The notes under the pieces: model-generated
Database searches by the model: none
What the model was told of the DNA's origin: nothing
The model's input: the letters and a program-made list of their open reading frames with translations, nothing else
Assembly (NCBI GenBank): GCA_963665915.2
Contig: CAXXSG010000004.1
Coordinates: 372,001-436,000 of the forward strand
Direction: 5' to 3'
DNA length: 64,000 nt
Source: JAFGRU01 sp963665915
Lineage (GTDB): Bacteria > Desulfobacterota > Desulfuromonadia > Desulfuromonadales > JAAYDE01
Translations under genes and position numbers: made by a program
Part shown: positions 8,834 to 17,380 of the stretch, piece after piece
Layout: each line of letters starts with the position of its first letter
Position numbering within the stretch: position 1 is the stretch's first letter

Positions 8834-9910
8834 TCATAACCTCGCCGTAATGCACTCCGACGTGGGAGGCTTCTCCCCTTCACCCTCACAGGCCCCTTTC
8901 AATTGCCCACAGGCCGCTGAAATATCCCTCCCCCGGCTGGCCCGGCGGACCGCTACCAGGCCGTGATCCAGAAGATAGGTCTGAAAAACCTTCATCTTCT
9001 CTTCATCAGAAGTGCGGAAAACGGACCCGGAATGCTCATTGAAAGGAATCAGATTAATTTTAGCCTTGATACCATGCAGGAGCCGCACCAGCCTTTTTGC
9101 GTCCGCCAGGGTGTCGTTCAGGTCCCGGATCAGAATATACTCGAAAGTAATCCGCTGCCGCGGCTTCAGGGAATATTCGCGGCAGGCGGTCATGAGTTCT
9201 TCCAGGGGATAGCGCTGATTGATGGGCATAAGACGGTTGCGCACATCGTTAGTGGTTGCATTCAATGAAATGGCCAGACTGGCGGAAAAAGTATCTCCCA
9301 TGCGCCGGATTTCAGGCACCAGCCCGCAGGTGGAAACAGTCATCCTGCGGGAACTGAAAGCAAAGCCGTCGTCCATGTGGAGAATATCCAACGCTCTGCC
9401 CATATTTTCAAAATTCTGCAGCGGCTCACCCATGCCCATGAAGACAATGTTGTTGACCGGCCCATCTTTCATAACAGCACAGACCTGGTTGACAATCTCG
9501 GAAGCCAGAAGGTTGCGTTTTAAACCCATGGTACCCGTCAGACAGAAGGTACAACCCATGGCGCAGCCGACCTGGGTCGATACGCAGAGAGTCACGCGTC
9601 CTTTTTCCATCGGTATGCGGACGGTTTCCACCGTTTCACCGTCAGCCAGTTGAAACAGATATTTCCGTGTACCGTCAGAACTTTCCTCAATCTTCAAAGT
9701 TTCCAGGCGGGAAATGAACGCGGAACTTTCCAGTTCCGCACGAAGCGCTTTGGAAAGGGTGGTCATGGCGGAAAAAGAGGTGGCGCCATGGCGGTAAAGC
9801 CACTGCATGATCTGCCGAGCACGGAAACGCTCCTTTCCCTGTCCCGCCAGATGAGCGGTCAACTCAGGGAGCGTCATGTTTTTGACATCCAGCCTGTCCC
9901 GCGCGCACAT
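8834..9910 (-). CDS. rlmN: Dual-specificity RNA methyltransferase RlmN
   Basis: Radical SAM enzyme that methylates C2 of A2503 in 23S rRNA and A37 in some tRNAs. The 4Fe-4S cluster motif CX3CX2C is visible as CAMGCTFC near residue 116. MGMGEPLQN follows in the SAM-binding part, then ISLNATTNDVR, and the conserved C-terminal methyl-carrying Cys region is DISAACGQLKG. Length is typical. ATG 9910 is chosen because GGAG lies 8 bases before it; the frame also has GTG at 9919. It lies 38 bases upstream of mtnP and probably shares its transcript. Confidence 0.93.
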   Translation of the reverse strand: MCARDRLDVKNMTLPELTAHLAGQGKERFRARQIMQWLYRHGATSFSAMTTLSKALRAELESSAFISRLETLKIEESSDGTRKYLFQLADGETVETVRIPMEKGRVTLCVSTQVGCAMGCTFCLTGTMGLKRNLLASEIVNQVCAVMKDGPVNNIVFMGMGEPLQNFENMGRALDILHMDDGFAFSSRRMTVSTCGLVPEIRRMGDTFSASLAISLNATTNDVRNRLMPINQRYPLEELMTACREYSLKPRQRITFEYILIRDLNDTLADAKRLVRLLHGIKAKINLIPFNEHSGSVFRTSDEEKMKVFQTYLLDHGLVAVRRASRGRDISAACGQLKGACEGEGEKPPTSECITARL

Positions 9911-9944
9911 CAGTGCCACTCCGTAAAAGCGATGTGGTTGAAAT

Positions 9945-9981
9945 TATTAAAAAAGCCCTTCGAAATTATATCCGAAGGGCC
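9945..9981 (-). terminator. Terminator after ndk
   Basis: On the minus strand GCCCTTCG pairs with CGAAGGGC around a 10-base loop, followed by a run of six T. It lies downstream of ndk and upstream of rlmN, so rlmN needs its own promoter or readthrough. Confidence 0.75.
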
Positions 9982-10101
9982 TGCTAGGTTCAATTGAATA
10001 AATCAGGAGTCGAAACGACTGAAAACATCAGGATTGTCCCTGTTCCCTAAGGGGAGAAACCAGCATTGAGAAAGGCCTCTCCTGTTTCAGAGACTTCCTC
10101 C

Positions 10102-10515
10102 TCAGAGAAGCTCCAATCCGGAGAAGAAATAAGAAATTTCAAAGGCCGCGGTCTCAGGGGCATCCGAGCCGTGGGTGGCATTCTCGCCGATAAAAGTGCC
10201 GAACTCCTTGCGCAAGGTCCCTTTCTCCGCTTCTTCCGGGTTGGTGGCACCCATAACTTTTCTCCAGCGGTTGATAGCGTCTTCCGCCTCAAGTACCATG
10301 ACGACACAAGGGCCCCGGCTCATGAAATCGGTCAGTTCGCCGAAAAAAGGGCGTTCCCGGTGCACATAATAAAAACCTTCAGCTTCCTTTTTGCCGAGGA
10401 ACAGCTTCTTCATTCCGACAATTGCAAAACCCTCTTGATAAATTCTGTCGATAATTTTTCCGGCGTTCCCGGCGGCAAAAGCATCAGGCTTGATAATGGC
10501 AAAGGTTCTTTCCAT
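10102..10515 (-). CDS. ndk: Nucleoside diphosphate kinase
   Basis: Transfers the gamma phosphate of ATP to NDPs through a phospho-histidine. 137 residues, family-normal. MERTFAIIKPDAF is the characteristic N-terminal strand. RPFFGELTDFMSRGPCV forms the Kpn-loop region, and NATHGSDAPETAA holds the catalytic His. AAGGGG lies upstream of the ATG. Terminator downstream at 9945-9981; the intergenic repeat at 10564-10650 lies upstream. Confidence 0.95.
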   Translation of the reverse strand: MERTFAIIKPDAFAAGNAGKIIDRIYQEGFAIVGMKKLFLGKKEAEGFYYVHRERPFFGELTDFMSRGPCVVMVLEAEDAINRWRKVMGATNPEEAEKGTLRKEFGTFIGENATHGSDAPETAAFEISYFFSGLELL

Positions 10516-10563
10516 AATGACCCCTTTTTATTTGAAATGTAGTTTGAAAAACAAAAACTAACG

Positions 10564-10650
10564 TAACGGTTCAGAACAATGGGCTCGTAGCGCCCATGGA
10601 TGGGTCCATGCGGCCCTTGGAACGGGCGGTCCGAAACCATCAGCCAACGA
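10564..10650 (+). repeat. Intergenic repeat, copy 1 (upstream of ndk)
   Basis: A stretch of about 87 bases that aligns along its whole length with 29899-29976. Shared blocks include GTTCAG near the left, CTTGGAA in the middle and CCAACGA at the right end. The alignment has short gaps on the left side. Each copy carries partly self-complementary blocks. The origin is unknown; it may be a small mobile repeat or an RNA-structured leader. Confidence 0.5.
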
Positions 10651-10679
10651 ACTGTATAATTAAAAACTTTCGTTATTTA

Positions 10680-11609
10680 TCACCTCGATTTTCCAAAGTC
10701 AAGGTTTTCAGCCGGCCCGGATTCTCTCAGCAGGCCCAATCTTCCACTCAGGTCGTCGATAAACTGCCGGGCCGCGCGTCCGGAGCGCCCCCCCTGGCGG
10801 AGGCTCCATTGTTCCGCCTCGGTCTGCAACTCCTTGGGTTTGATGAGAAGACGCCGCTTTTCTGCCATACGGAAGACGATCTCGAGGTAGGTTTTCCGAT
10901 CCATGGGATAAAAACCAAGACGCAACCCGAAACGGTCGGAGAGGGAGAGCTTCTCGGAAACCGCCTCGTGAGGGTGGATTTCATTGCCGAAAACGTTGTC
11001 CGCCATGGATTCGGGCATCAGGTGGCGGCGGTTGCTGGTGGCGTAGATCAGGACATTTTCCGGGCGGGCTTCGAGCCCTCCTTCCAGGACCGCTTTAAGT
11101 TCACGATAGGAGACCTCCGCCTCATCAAAGGAAAGGTCATCACAAAAGAGAATGAAGCGGAAAGGCAGCCCCCTGAGATCAGATGTGATGGTATGGAGCT
11201 GCCAGAGATCCTCTTTGCGCACTTCGATCAGTCGGAGCCCCTGCCCGGTGTACTCCCGAAGCAGGCCTTTGATAGCCGAGGACTTTCCGCTCCCCCTTTC
11301 CCCCCACAAGAGGACATTATTGGCCGGATAGCCGCTGACAAACTGGAGGGTGTTGCGGTTGAGCAGCTCGAGAGCGCGGTCGATACCGATAAGATCCCGA
11401 TGATCCATAAAATCCGGATGTTTCACAGGGTGAAAAAACCCGTTTCTGCCGCTACCCTGCCAGCGAAAAGCGACCGTTTCCCCAAGCAGATCATTAAGCG
11501 GCGGGGCCTGGGATACATAGGATGAGAGCAGAATTTCCCCAACATCGAGAAGACGCCCCAGGCGCTCCAGCAACTCAGCCAGTTTTGGTTCGGAACTGTT
11601 TTGACTCAT
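10680..11609 (-). CDS. DUF815 family AAA+ ATPase
   Basis: 309 residues. The Walker A motif GERGSGKSS lies at about residue 105, the Walker B-like FILFCDDLSF follows, and the sensor region is LIYATSNRRHLMPE. The family (DUF815/COG2607) is a predicted P-loop ATPase widely found next to housekeeping genes; its substrate is unknown. ATG 11609 is selected because GGAGG sits 6 bases upstream; the frame's TTG at 11633 has no such signal. It ends about 165 bases before ndk. Confidence 0.85.
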   Translation of the reverse strand: MSQNSSEPKLAELLERLGRLLDVGEILLSSYVSQAPPLNDLLGETVAFRWQGSGRNGFFHPVKHPDFMDHRDLIGIDRALELLNRNTLQFVSGYPANNVLLWGERGSGKSSAIKGLLREYTGQGLRLIEVRKEDLWQLHTITSDLRGLPFRFILFCDDLSFDEAEVSYRELKAVLEGGLEARPENVLIYATSNRRHLMPESMADNVFGNEIHPHEAVSEKLSLSDRFGLRLGFYPMDRKTYLEIVFRMAEKRRLLIKPKELQTEAEQWSLRQGGRSGRAARQFIDDLSGRLGLLRESGPAENLDFGKSR

Positions 11610-11778
11610 AATCGGCCTCCAGAAGCCGCGCAAACCCGGTAAAAAGGTAAAAGTAGATTAATCCCGAAAAACCGGTTAAATTTAGCATGCTGAAAAAAAC
11701 AGGAAAAGCTAAATTCCGATTGTTTCATCAAACTTTTATTCAACCCGGTTTATTCTCCGGGTAAAGTCGCTGAATCCA

Positions 11779-12891
11779 TTGAAACCACGTAAAACCCTGA
11801 ATCTGTTCGCCGTCACCATACCCGGGTTTGAGATTCTCTGTGCCCGCGAGTTAGAGGAATTCGGCATATCCACTGTCAGGCCCGTCCCAGGCGGGGTCGA
11901 TTTCGAGGGCGGCCTGAAAGAACTTTATCAGGCCAATCTCCGACTCCGCACTGCCAGCCGGGTACTGGTTCGGATCGGCCAATTCAAATGCCGTGACTTC
12001 CCCGCTCTCTATCAAAAAACCCTTCAGCTCCCTTGGGGAAGCTTTATTCGTAACGGCACCCCTCTTGAGGTCAGGTCATCCAGCCATTCCTCTCGCCTTT
12101 TGCACACCGATCGGATCAGCGATACCGTCGAGGCTGCCGTACATCACAGTTTGGGCAACCCTGATCAATCTACGGACAACCCCAGGCAGGCCATTCTCGC
12201 CCGGATTGAGAAGGACCATTGCCTGCTCTCCGTGGACAGTTCGGGGGAGTTACTGCATCGCAGGGGCTACCGGGAAAAATCGATGGCCGCACCACTGCGG
12301 GAAACTCTCGCAGCAGGCATTTTGCAGGTCCTGAAATGGCACGGGGAGATCCCGCTGATCGACCCGATGTGCGGTTCCGGCACCTTTCCCATCGAAGCCG
12401 CTCTGCTGGCCCGGAAAAGGGCTCCCGGTGCTCATCGATGCTTCGCTTTCATGCATTGGCCCCATTTCCGCGAAGGGCTATGGAACTCCCTGCTGGCATC
12501 TGCCACGCTGGAAGTCCAACCCTTGCCGGTTTCGATTCACGCTTCGGACATGGACCCTCGGGCCGTGGAAGCAACCGCACGCAATATGACCAAAGCCGGA
12601 GTGGCAGAGAATATTGAAATCGGGCTTACAAGCCTTGCCCGGCTCGTCCCGCCGGCCGAGCGGGGATTGATTCTCTGCAATCCTCCCTATGGAAAAAGGT
12701 TGGAGGGAGATCAGAATCTCGAACGCCTCTATCGCGACATGGGGGATATATTCCGCCGAAATTTCCGTGGATGGTCCCTGGCTTTGGTCTGTCCGGCCAA
12801 GCTTGCCGGGAAGACGGGGCTCCCTCTCAAAAAAATGGTCGGGTTGACGAACGGTGGAATAAAAATCCATCTTTTCAGGATGTTGTTGTGA
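11779..12891 (+). CDS. THUMP-domain RNA methyltransferase, RlmL/YpsC-like
   Basis: N6/N2-type SAM-dependent RNA methyltransferase, 370 residues. The N-terminal ferredoxin-like plus THUMP region (about residues 5-160) binds RNA. The Rossmann-fold methyltransferase starts near residue 198 with LIDPMCGSGTFPIEAA, and the catalytic motif is NPPYGKRL near residue 299. It equals the N-terminal half of E. coli RlmL (23S G2445) and matches stand-alone YpsC/TrmN-type enzymes; the exact target nucleotide is not decided by sequence. The start is TTG 11779 with a weak upstream site, so the exact start is uncertain. Confidence 0.88.
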   Translation: MKPRKTLNLFAVTIPGFEILCARELEEFGISTVRPVPGGVDFEGGLKELYQANLRLRTASRVLVRIGQFKCRDFPALYQKTLQLPWGSFIRNGTPLEVRSSSHSSRLLHTDRISDTVEAAVHHSLGNPDQSTDNPRQAILARIEKDHCLLSVDSSGELLHRRGYREKSMAAPLRETLAAGILQVLKWHGEIPLIDPMCGSGTFPIEAALLARKRAPGAHRCFAFMHWPHFREGLWNSLLASATLEVQPLPVSIHASDMDPRAVEATARNMTKAGVAENIEIGLTSLARLVPPAERGLILCNPPYGKRLEGDQNLERLYRDMGDIFRRNFRGWSLALVCPAKLAGKTGLPLKKMVGLTNGGIKIHLFRMLL

Positions 12892-12899
12892 ATTTGTGC

Positions 12900-12928
12900 T
12901 TGAGTTTTCTGCTGATTTGAATTATAAA
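12900..12928 (+). promoter_or_regulatory. Sigma-70-like promoter for rpsU
   Basis: TTGAGT, 17 bases, then TATAAA, followed about 70 bases later by the rpsU start. It fits a strong housekeeping promoter for a ribosomal protein gene. Confidence 0.5.
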
Positions 12929-12997
12929 ATATAGTCTTTCATGTCTGGTCAGCGTGAAAAATCAGAAAAATGGACCGGGAAACGAGGTGAGTTTTTT

Positions 12998-13192
12998 TTG
13001 GAAATACATGTCGTCGACAATAATGTTGAAAAAGCTATTCGCGTACTCAAGCGTAAGCTCCAACAGGAAGGGCTGTTTCGCGAAATGAAACAGCGTAAAT
13101 TCTACGAAAAACCGAGTGTAAAAAAGAAGCGCAAAGAAAAAGAAGCACAAAGAAGACTGCGTAAAAAATTACGGCTGATGAGAAGCGACTGA
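12998..13192 (+). CDS. rpsU: Ribosomal protein bS21
   Basis: Small-subunit protein at the mRNA exit site near the anti-Shine-Dalgarno. The product LEIHVVDNNVEKAI... ends in the usual Lys/Arg-rich helix (KKKRKEKEAQRRLRKKL). The frame stays open upstream to ATG 12941. But GAGGTGA lies about 8 bases before TTG 12998, and the conserved family N-terminus begins exactly there, so TTG is taken as the start, giving 64 residues. Monocistronic between a promoter and a terminator. Confidence 0.88.
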   Translation: MEIHVVDNNVEKAIRVLKRKLQQEGLFREMKQRKFYEKPSVKKKRKEKEAQRRLRKKLRLMRSD

Positions 13193-13222
13193 TCAGATCG
13201 TATCAATACGTACAATATTTTA

Positions 13223-13257
13223 CAGGGGCCGGTGGCAAAACCGGCCCCTGTTTTTTT
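13223..13257 (+). terminator. Terminator after rpsU
   Basis: CAGGGGCCGG pairs perfectly with CCGGCCCCTG around an 8-base loop and is followed by seven T. Confidence 0.9.
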
Positions 13258-13281
13258 ATCTGCTCTCCGGATCACGCTTCT

Positions 13282-13737
13282 TCAAAGCCTCAGGGGAAGT
13301 ATTTCCCCCTGCACTTCATCGTCGGAAAAGGTCAAACGTGCGACCGAAACCGGACAGTGAAAGCGTTTCGGTCCGGCGCTTCCGGGATTTAGAAAAAGGA
13401 CATCTCCCCTGGTCTCCATGAACGGCTGATGGGAATGGCCGGTGACCACAGCCTTGAAACCAGCCGCTCCGGGGTCAAGGTCGAGGGTATCCAGATTGTG
13501 CAGCAGATAAATTGTCCGCCCCTGTACCTCAACCGCCTCTGTCAAGGGTAACCTTTCAGCCCATGGAGACCGGTCGGTATTGCCCCTGACCGCCACCACC
13601 GGCGCAATGCGCCGAAGCTCGGTAAGAATTTCCGCACCACCGATATCGCCGGCATGCAGAATCAACTCGCTCCCACGCAAAGCCTCCAGGGCTTCGGGCC
13701 GCATTAGACCGTGGGTATCCGAAATAACGCCAATCAC
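13282..13737 (-). CDS. YfcE/MJ0936-type metallophosphoesterase
   Basis: 151 residues of the small calcineurin-like phosphodiesterase family. Metal ligands are all visible: ISDTHG (D, H), HAGDIGG (D), RGNTD (N), HNLDT (H), and GHSHQP (H, H). Such enzymes hydrolyse model phosphodiesters with Mn2+; their physiological substrate is unknown. The start is GTG 13737, with AGAGGGTG just upstream. The gene converges on rpsU; the rpsU terminator lies between them. Confidence 0.85.
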   Translation of the reverse strand: MIGVISDTHGLMRPEALEALRGSELILHAGDIGGAEILTELRRIAPVVAVRGNTDRSPWAERLPLTEAVEVQGRTIYLLHNLDTLDLDPGAAGFKAVVTGHSHQPFMETRGDVLFLNPGSAGPKRFHCPVSVARLTFSDDEVQGEILPLRL

Positions 13738-13807
13738 AGTTCACCCTCTCCGATGGTCACTTTAATCCGATTATTTCATTCCCTATAAGGTCGGGACGAA
13801 TTCTCAT

Positions 13808-14383
13808 TCACTTGGAATAGCCATTCCATCGAACGACATCCTCCAATTCTTTCCGATTTTTGTGCCGGTCTGGATCATCGGCAGAGTAACCCAGAGTGAT
13901 GATCAGCCCGACCCGGCTTTCTTCAGGGATGCCAAGCAGGGAACGCACTCTTTTCTCATCGAACCAGCCGAGCATGCAGGTCCCCAATCCTTCCGCAGCC
14001 GCCTGGAGGCAAAAATGTTCAGCCGCAGCACCAATATCAATCCAGGGGAAATCACGTTTTTTAACGGCGGCCCCCAAGCGCGAGGTCAAAACCGGTTTTT
14101 CAATCACGATCACGACATGCACCGGAGCCTGTCGGGTGAAACGGTTTAGTGGCAACCAGAGATCGTTGGTCAGGTCCGCGAGGGCATTTTTCAGGGCCGG
14201 CTCATCAACCACGATAAAAGTCCATGGCTGGGCATTGCACGCTGAGGGAGCCAGTCGTGCCGCCTCCAGGCAGCGCATGATCTTCTCTTTTTCGACCGGA
14301 TCGGGCAGATATGCCCGAACACTCCGCCGCTGCCCGACCAGGGACAGAAAATCTTCTGGATTCATATTGTTATTAGGCTGCAT
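13808..14383 (-). CDS. Nitroreductase-family FMN oxidoreductase
   Basis: NfsA/FRP-like flavoprotein that reduces nitro or quinone-like compounds with NAD(P)H. QRRSVRAYLPDPV is the N-terminal phosphate-binding Arg motif. SACNAQPWTFIVV is the substrate/FMN loop. GAAAEHFCLQAAAEGLGTCMLG is the central helix. The frame extends to 14452 but that would overlap the upstream methyltransferase. ATG 14383 or 14365 fits the family start. No strong ribosome binding site is seen for either. It follows the methyltransferase gene directly and is probably co-transcribed. Confidence 0.82.
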   Translation of the reverse strand: MQPNNNMNPEDFLSLVGQRRSVRAYLPDPVEKEKIMRCLEAARLAPSACNAQPWTFIVVDEPALKNALADLTNDLWLPLNRFTRQAPVHVVIVIEKPVLTSRLGAAVKKRDFPWIDIGAAAEHFCLQAAAEGLGTCMLGWFDEKRVRSLLGIPEESRVGLIITLGYSADDPDRHKNRKELEDVVRWNGYSK

Positions 14384-14409
14384 TTTTGGGAACAAAGAAC
14401 GGTCCCGAC

Positions 14410-15066
14410 TTATACGTCGAAGGCCTGCTTTGAAGCAAGCGGTTTTTGCCAACGGAAAAGCCGCACCGGCGGCACATTGAGAAATTCCACCTCGGTTTCA
14501 GGTTGCCCAAGAGACTCTCTACCGAGTTCGGCAACCCGACTCCGAAACTGGTAGGCAACAAAATACCCTCCCGGAGCCAGGCACGACCAGACTGCGTCAA
14601 TAATGCGTCCTCCACGGGCCGGAGGCATCGTGGAAAAGGGGATGCCTGAGACAACGGCATCAGGACGGAGGCCATTAAACGACTCCAGAACTTCCCTGAT
14701 ATTTTCGGCGCTTCCTTGATGAACAACCAGGCGTGGATCGTTGAAGCTCTTGAGTAAAGCCGCGAAATGGGGGTTTATTTCAATAGCCAGAAGCCTGGCG
14801 TCTTCCGACAATGAATTGAGGATAGCCCTGGTTGTCCCCCCTGTCCCCGGTCCGAGTTCCACTACAAACTGGGCATTGGGCATTACCGCGGCATCGACTA
14901 TCCGTCTTTCCAAAAACCTGGAGCTTGGGATAACCGACCCCACCAGATCGGGATGCCGGAGAAATCCCTTTAAAAAAGCCAATCCGGCTTTGTGGTTTCC
15001 GGCCCGCTGACGCTTTGTTCTCCCATCACCCATAAATCGCCCTGTCTTAGCCAGGAAATTTCTCAT
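14410..15066 (-). CDS. Class I SAM methyltransferase, PmtA/KsgA-like fold
   Basis: The Rossmann fold starts with VVELGPGTGGTTRAIL (motif I), followed by LLAIEINPHFAALL and VVSGIPFSTMPP. This order is typical of bacterial phospholipid N-methyltransferase-like proteins and rRNA adenine dimethylase relatives. The SVIPSSRFLERRI stretch before motif I is characteristic of the PmtA-like group. The substrate (phosphatidylethanolamine or other) is inference. Possible starts are TTG 15081, ATG 15066 and ATG 15033; the last has AGGGCGA upstream. Confidence 0.7.
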   Translation of the reverse strand: MRNFLAKTGRFMGDGRTKRQRAGNHKAGLAFLKGFLRHPDLVGSVIPSSRFLERRIVDAAVMPNAQFVVELGPGTGGTTRAILNSLSEDARLLAIEINPHFAALLKSFNDPRLVVHQGSAENIREVLESFNGLRPDAVVSGIPFSTMPPARGGRIIDAVWSCLAPGGYFVAYQFRSRVAELGRESLGQPETEVEFLNVPPVRLFRWQKPLASKQAFDV

Positions 15067-15456
15067 TCCTTTTTGACTCAAGCTTATCAGAAAAAATTGT
15101 GTTTGGAATTAGTTGGAGATGAATGACGCCGCCAGGTTAAAAGAAAGCAACTGCTTCGGATCGGCAAAAAACGTATTTTGTGAGAGAAAAATTGATTGTC
15201 CTGAAATTTTCTGACCAAAATTTTCTTCTTCTGTCGGTCACACCTCAAAAAAGACTTTTGCGGTCGCGATGGTGAAATATCCGGATGTTCGCAAAACAGA
15301 ACGTTAAGATAGCCAAATATTGAAATTTTTTACTTAATATTGTTTTTGGGTGCTGGACGATCCCCTTCACAACTGTTAAAATTGATATTTGTTAATTAAG
15401 CACACGAAACCATTATAATAGTAATCTATTTTGAACTTTGGAAGGAGGACGGCATT
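15067..15456. other. Intergenic region between divergent methyltransferase and aldolase genes
   Basis: About 375 AT-rich bases. It should hold promoters for both divergent genes. TATAAT is present at 15414-15419, but no well-spaced -35 box stands out. No RNA or repeat was recognised. Confidence 0.4.
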
Positions 15457-16437
15457 ATGAGTGAAAAGGTTCATTTTTTGGATTTGGGACTCGCCAACAC
15501 CAAGGACATGTTTGCAAAAGCCGTTGACGGCGGTTACGCCATTCCCGCTTACAACTTCAACAACCTCGAGCAACTTCAGGCCATCGTCACGGCCTGCGCG
15601 GAAACATCTTCCCCGGTTATCGTCCAGGTCAGCAAAGGCGCACGAAATTATGCCAACAGCACCATGCTCCGATACATGGCGATGGGCGCGGTAAAAATGG
15701 CCCGGGAAACAGGTTCACAGATTCCCGTCTGTCTTCACCTCGACCACGGCGACACTTTCGAATTGTGCAAATCCTGCGTCGATTCCGGATTTTCTTCCGT
15801 CATGATCGACGGGTCCCACCTTCCTTATGATGAAAATGTCGCCCTGACCAAACAGGTAGTCGAATACGCCCACCAGTTCGATGTCTGTGTCGAAGGGGAA
15901 CTGGGCGTTCTTGCCGGCATCGAGGATGAGGTCCAGGCGGAAAAATCGACCTACACCCGCCCTGAAGAAGTCGTCGATTTCGTTTCCAAAACCGGGGTCG
16001 ATTCTCTCGCCATTTCCATCGGCACCAGCCACGGCGCCTTCAAATTCAAGGTCAAACCCGGGGAACCGCCCCCGACCCTGCGCTTTGACATTCTCAAACA
16101 GATTGAAAAAGAGCTTCCCGGTTTTCCCATCGTGCTCCATGGCGCATCCAGCGTCGTCCAGGAATATGTCCAGCTCATCAACAAGTATGGCGGGAAAATG
16201 GAAGGAGCCATCGGCATTCCCGAAGACCAGCTGAGGAAGGCAGCGGCCAGTGCCGTCTGTAAAATCAATATCGACTCGGATGGCCGCCTCGCCGTGACCG
16301 CCAAGGTGCGGGAATACATGCACAATAACCCGGGCGAATTCGACCCGCGTAAATACTTGGGCGAAGCCAGGAAGGAACTGGTCAAGCTGATCAAGCATAA
16401 AAACGAAACCGTACTCGGAAGTGCCGGCAAAGCCTGA
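15457..16437 (+). CDS. fba: Class II fructose-1,6-bisphosphate aldolase
   Basis: Zn-dependent aldolase of glycolysis/gluconeogenesis that interconverts fructose-1,6-bisphosphate with the two triose phosphates. 326 residues. CLHLDHGDTFE holds the first Zn-binding His and catalytic Asp, and VCVEGELG the Glu. AISIGTSHG and VLHGASSV hold further Zn/phosphate ligands. The subtype with a C-terminal extension ending near KHKNETVLGS is the longer variety seen in many anaerobes. GGAAGGAGG lies upstream of the ATG. Monocistronic with its own terminator. Confidence 0.93.
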   Translation: MSEKVHFLDLGLANTKDMFAKAVDGGYAIPAYNFNNLEQLQAIVTACAETSSPVIVQVSKGARNYANSTMLRYMAMGAVKMARETGSQIPVCLHLDHGDTFELCKSCVDSGFSSVMIDGSHLPYDENVALTKQVVEYAHQFDVCVEGELGVLAGIEDEVQAEKSTYTRPEEVVDFVSKTGVDSLAISIGTSHGAFKFKVKPGEPPPTLRFDILKQIEKELPGFPIVLHGASSVVQEYVQLINKYGGKMEGAIGIPEDQLRKAAASAVCKINIDSDGRLAVTAKVREYMHNNPGEFDPRKYLGEARKELVKLIKHKNETVLGSAGKA

Positions 16438-16451
16438 GAAATAAAGCAAAC

Positions 16452-16491
16452 AAAAAAAGGGGATGGAAGCAGGCTTCCATCCCCTTTTTTT
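16452..16491 (+). terminator. Terminator after fba
   Basis: Perfect 18-base arms around a 4-base loop, ending in seven T on the plus strand and seven T on the minus strand. It can serve both fba and the convergent gene at 16535. Confidence 0.92.
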
Positions 16492-16534
16492 GTTGAACAA
16501 GTAATGAATTTTTACCTGTGTTGCTTTTCCGGTC

Positions 16535-17380
16535 CTACAATCGATTCAGAAGTTCCAGTGTGCCCGAAACCACACTGGTGGCATAATTGATATCCTGGTC
16601 AGCACACGCCTTGGAAAGGACATTCCCCAAGCCTTTTTCCAGAGCAAGGATGTCCACATAGGGGAGGCAGTCGATGTGGGAAAAGTCCTTCCAATCCTGG
16701 AGGCTCAGCCCGGCTTTTGGACTTCTCACCATGGTCTGCCAGGCCTCGTAGCGCAACCTCTGAGCAGGGCACCTTGCAGGCTCCGCATAAACCCATCCGG
16801 AAAAAGCTATGACATTGTCGGCCGAAACCGGCACCTGAAACAGTCTCAGATTTCTGGCCAGCATGATGACAAAATGTTTTTTCGGGTCCGGCTTTGACAC
16901 CACCTCACGGTCTTTTTGACAGAGTTCCTTCAGCTTCTCCGCGCAACCATTTTGGTCGCCAAGTGCCCCGAAACTGTACAGATCCCAGACAATTTCCGCC
17001 AGCGGATATTCCGGCCTGTCCCCGGTGGGAGGTGAACCCTGGCAACCCAAGGTAAAATCGAAGCGCTGGACAAGTGGCTGAACCTCGGCGCATTGACCAT
17101 TATTGCCGAAGCCTCCGACAGCAGACTCCAGCTCCATGCGGGGTATACCGGCTGAATTGATATAAGTGTGAGGTAATTCTTCAATTTTAACAAGGAGTTC
17201 CAGGACTTCAGCCTTATCTTTGGAATAGAGTAAAGGCTCGGAAATCTCAGTGATATTCTGCCAGGAATAGACGAGTTTGTGCCCACCGTCCTGCAGAATC
17301 TGCGCGAAACGCTCGGCAGTACAGGGGATCGATTTCTCGAATATGTTTCTTATTTCCCGTGCGTTGAGATAGATGAGCAC
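16535..17380 (-). CDS. Hypothetical protein, PIN-like nuclease fold suspected
   Basis: 281 residues, no confident family. The start (MLIYLNAREIRNIFEKSIP) and the segment LVYSWQNITEI resemble the first strand and helix of PIN-like RNases. The C-terminal PYVDILALEKGL resembles their last acidic strand. However, the first acidic residue of the usual LDTN motif is replaced by Asn (YLNAR). The middle contains several Cys. It converges on fba, with no partner antitoxin beside it. The PIN assignment is a guess from pattern. Confidence 0.5.
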   Translation of the reverse strand: MLIYLNAREIRNIFEKSIPCTAERFAQILQDGGHKLVYSWQNITEISEPLLYSKDKAEVLELLVKIEELPHTYINSAGIPRMELESAVGGFGNNGQCAEVQPLVQRFDFTLGCQGSPPTGDRPEYPLAEIVWDLYSFGALGDQNGCAEKLKELCQKDREVVSKPDPKKHFVIMLARNLRLFQVPVSADNVIAFSGWVYAEPARCPAQRLRYEAWQTMVRSPKAGLSLQDWKDFSHIDCLPYVDILALEKGLGNVLSKACADQDINYATSVVSGTLELLNRL

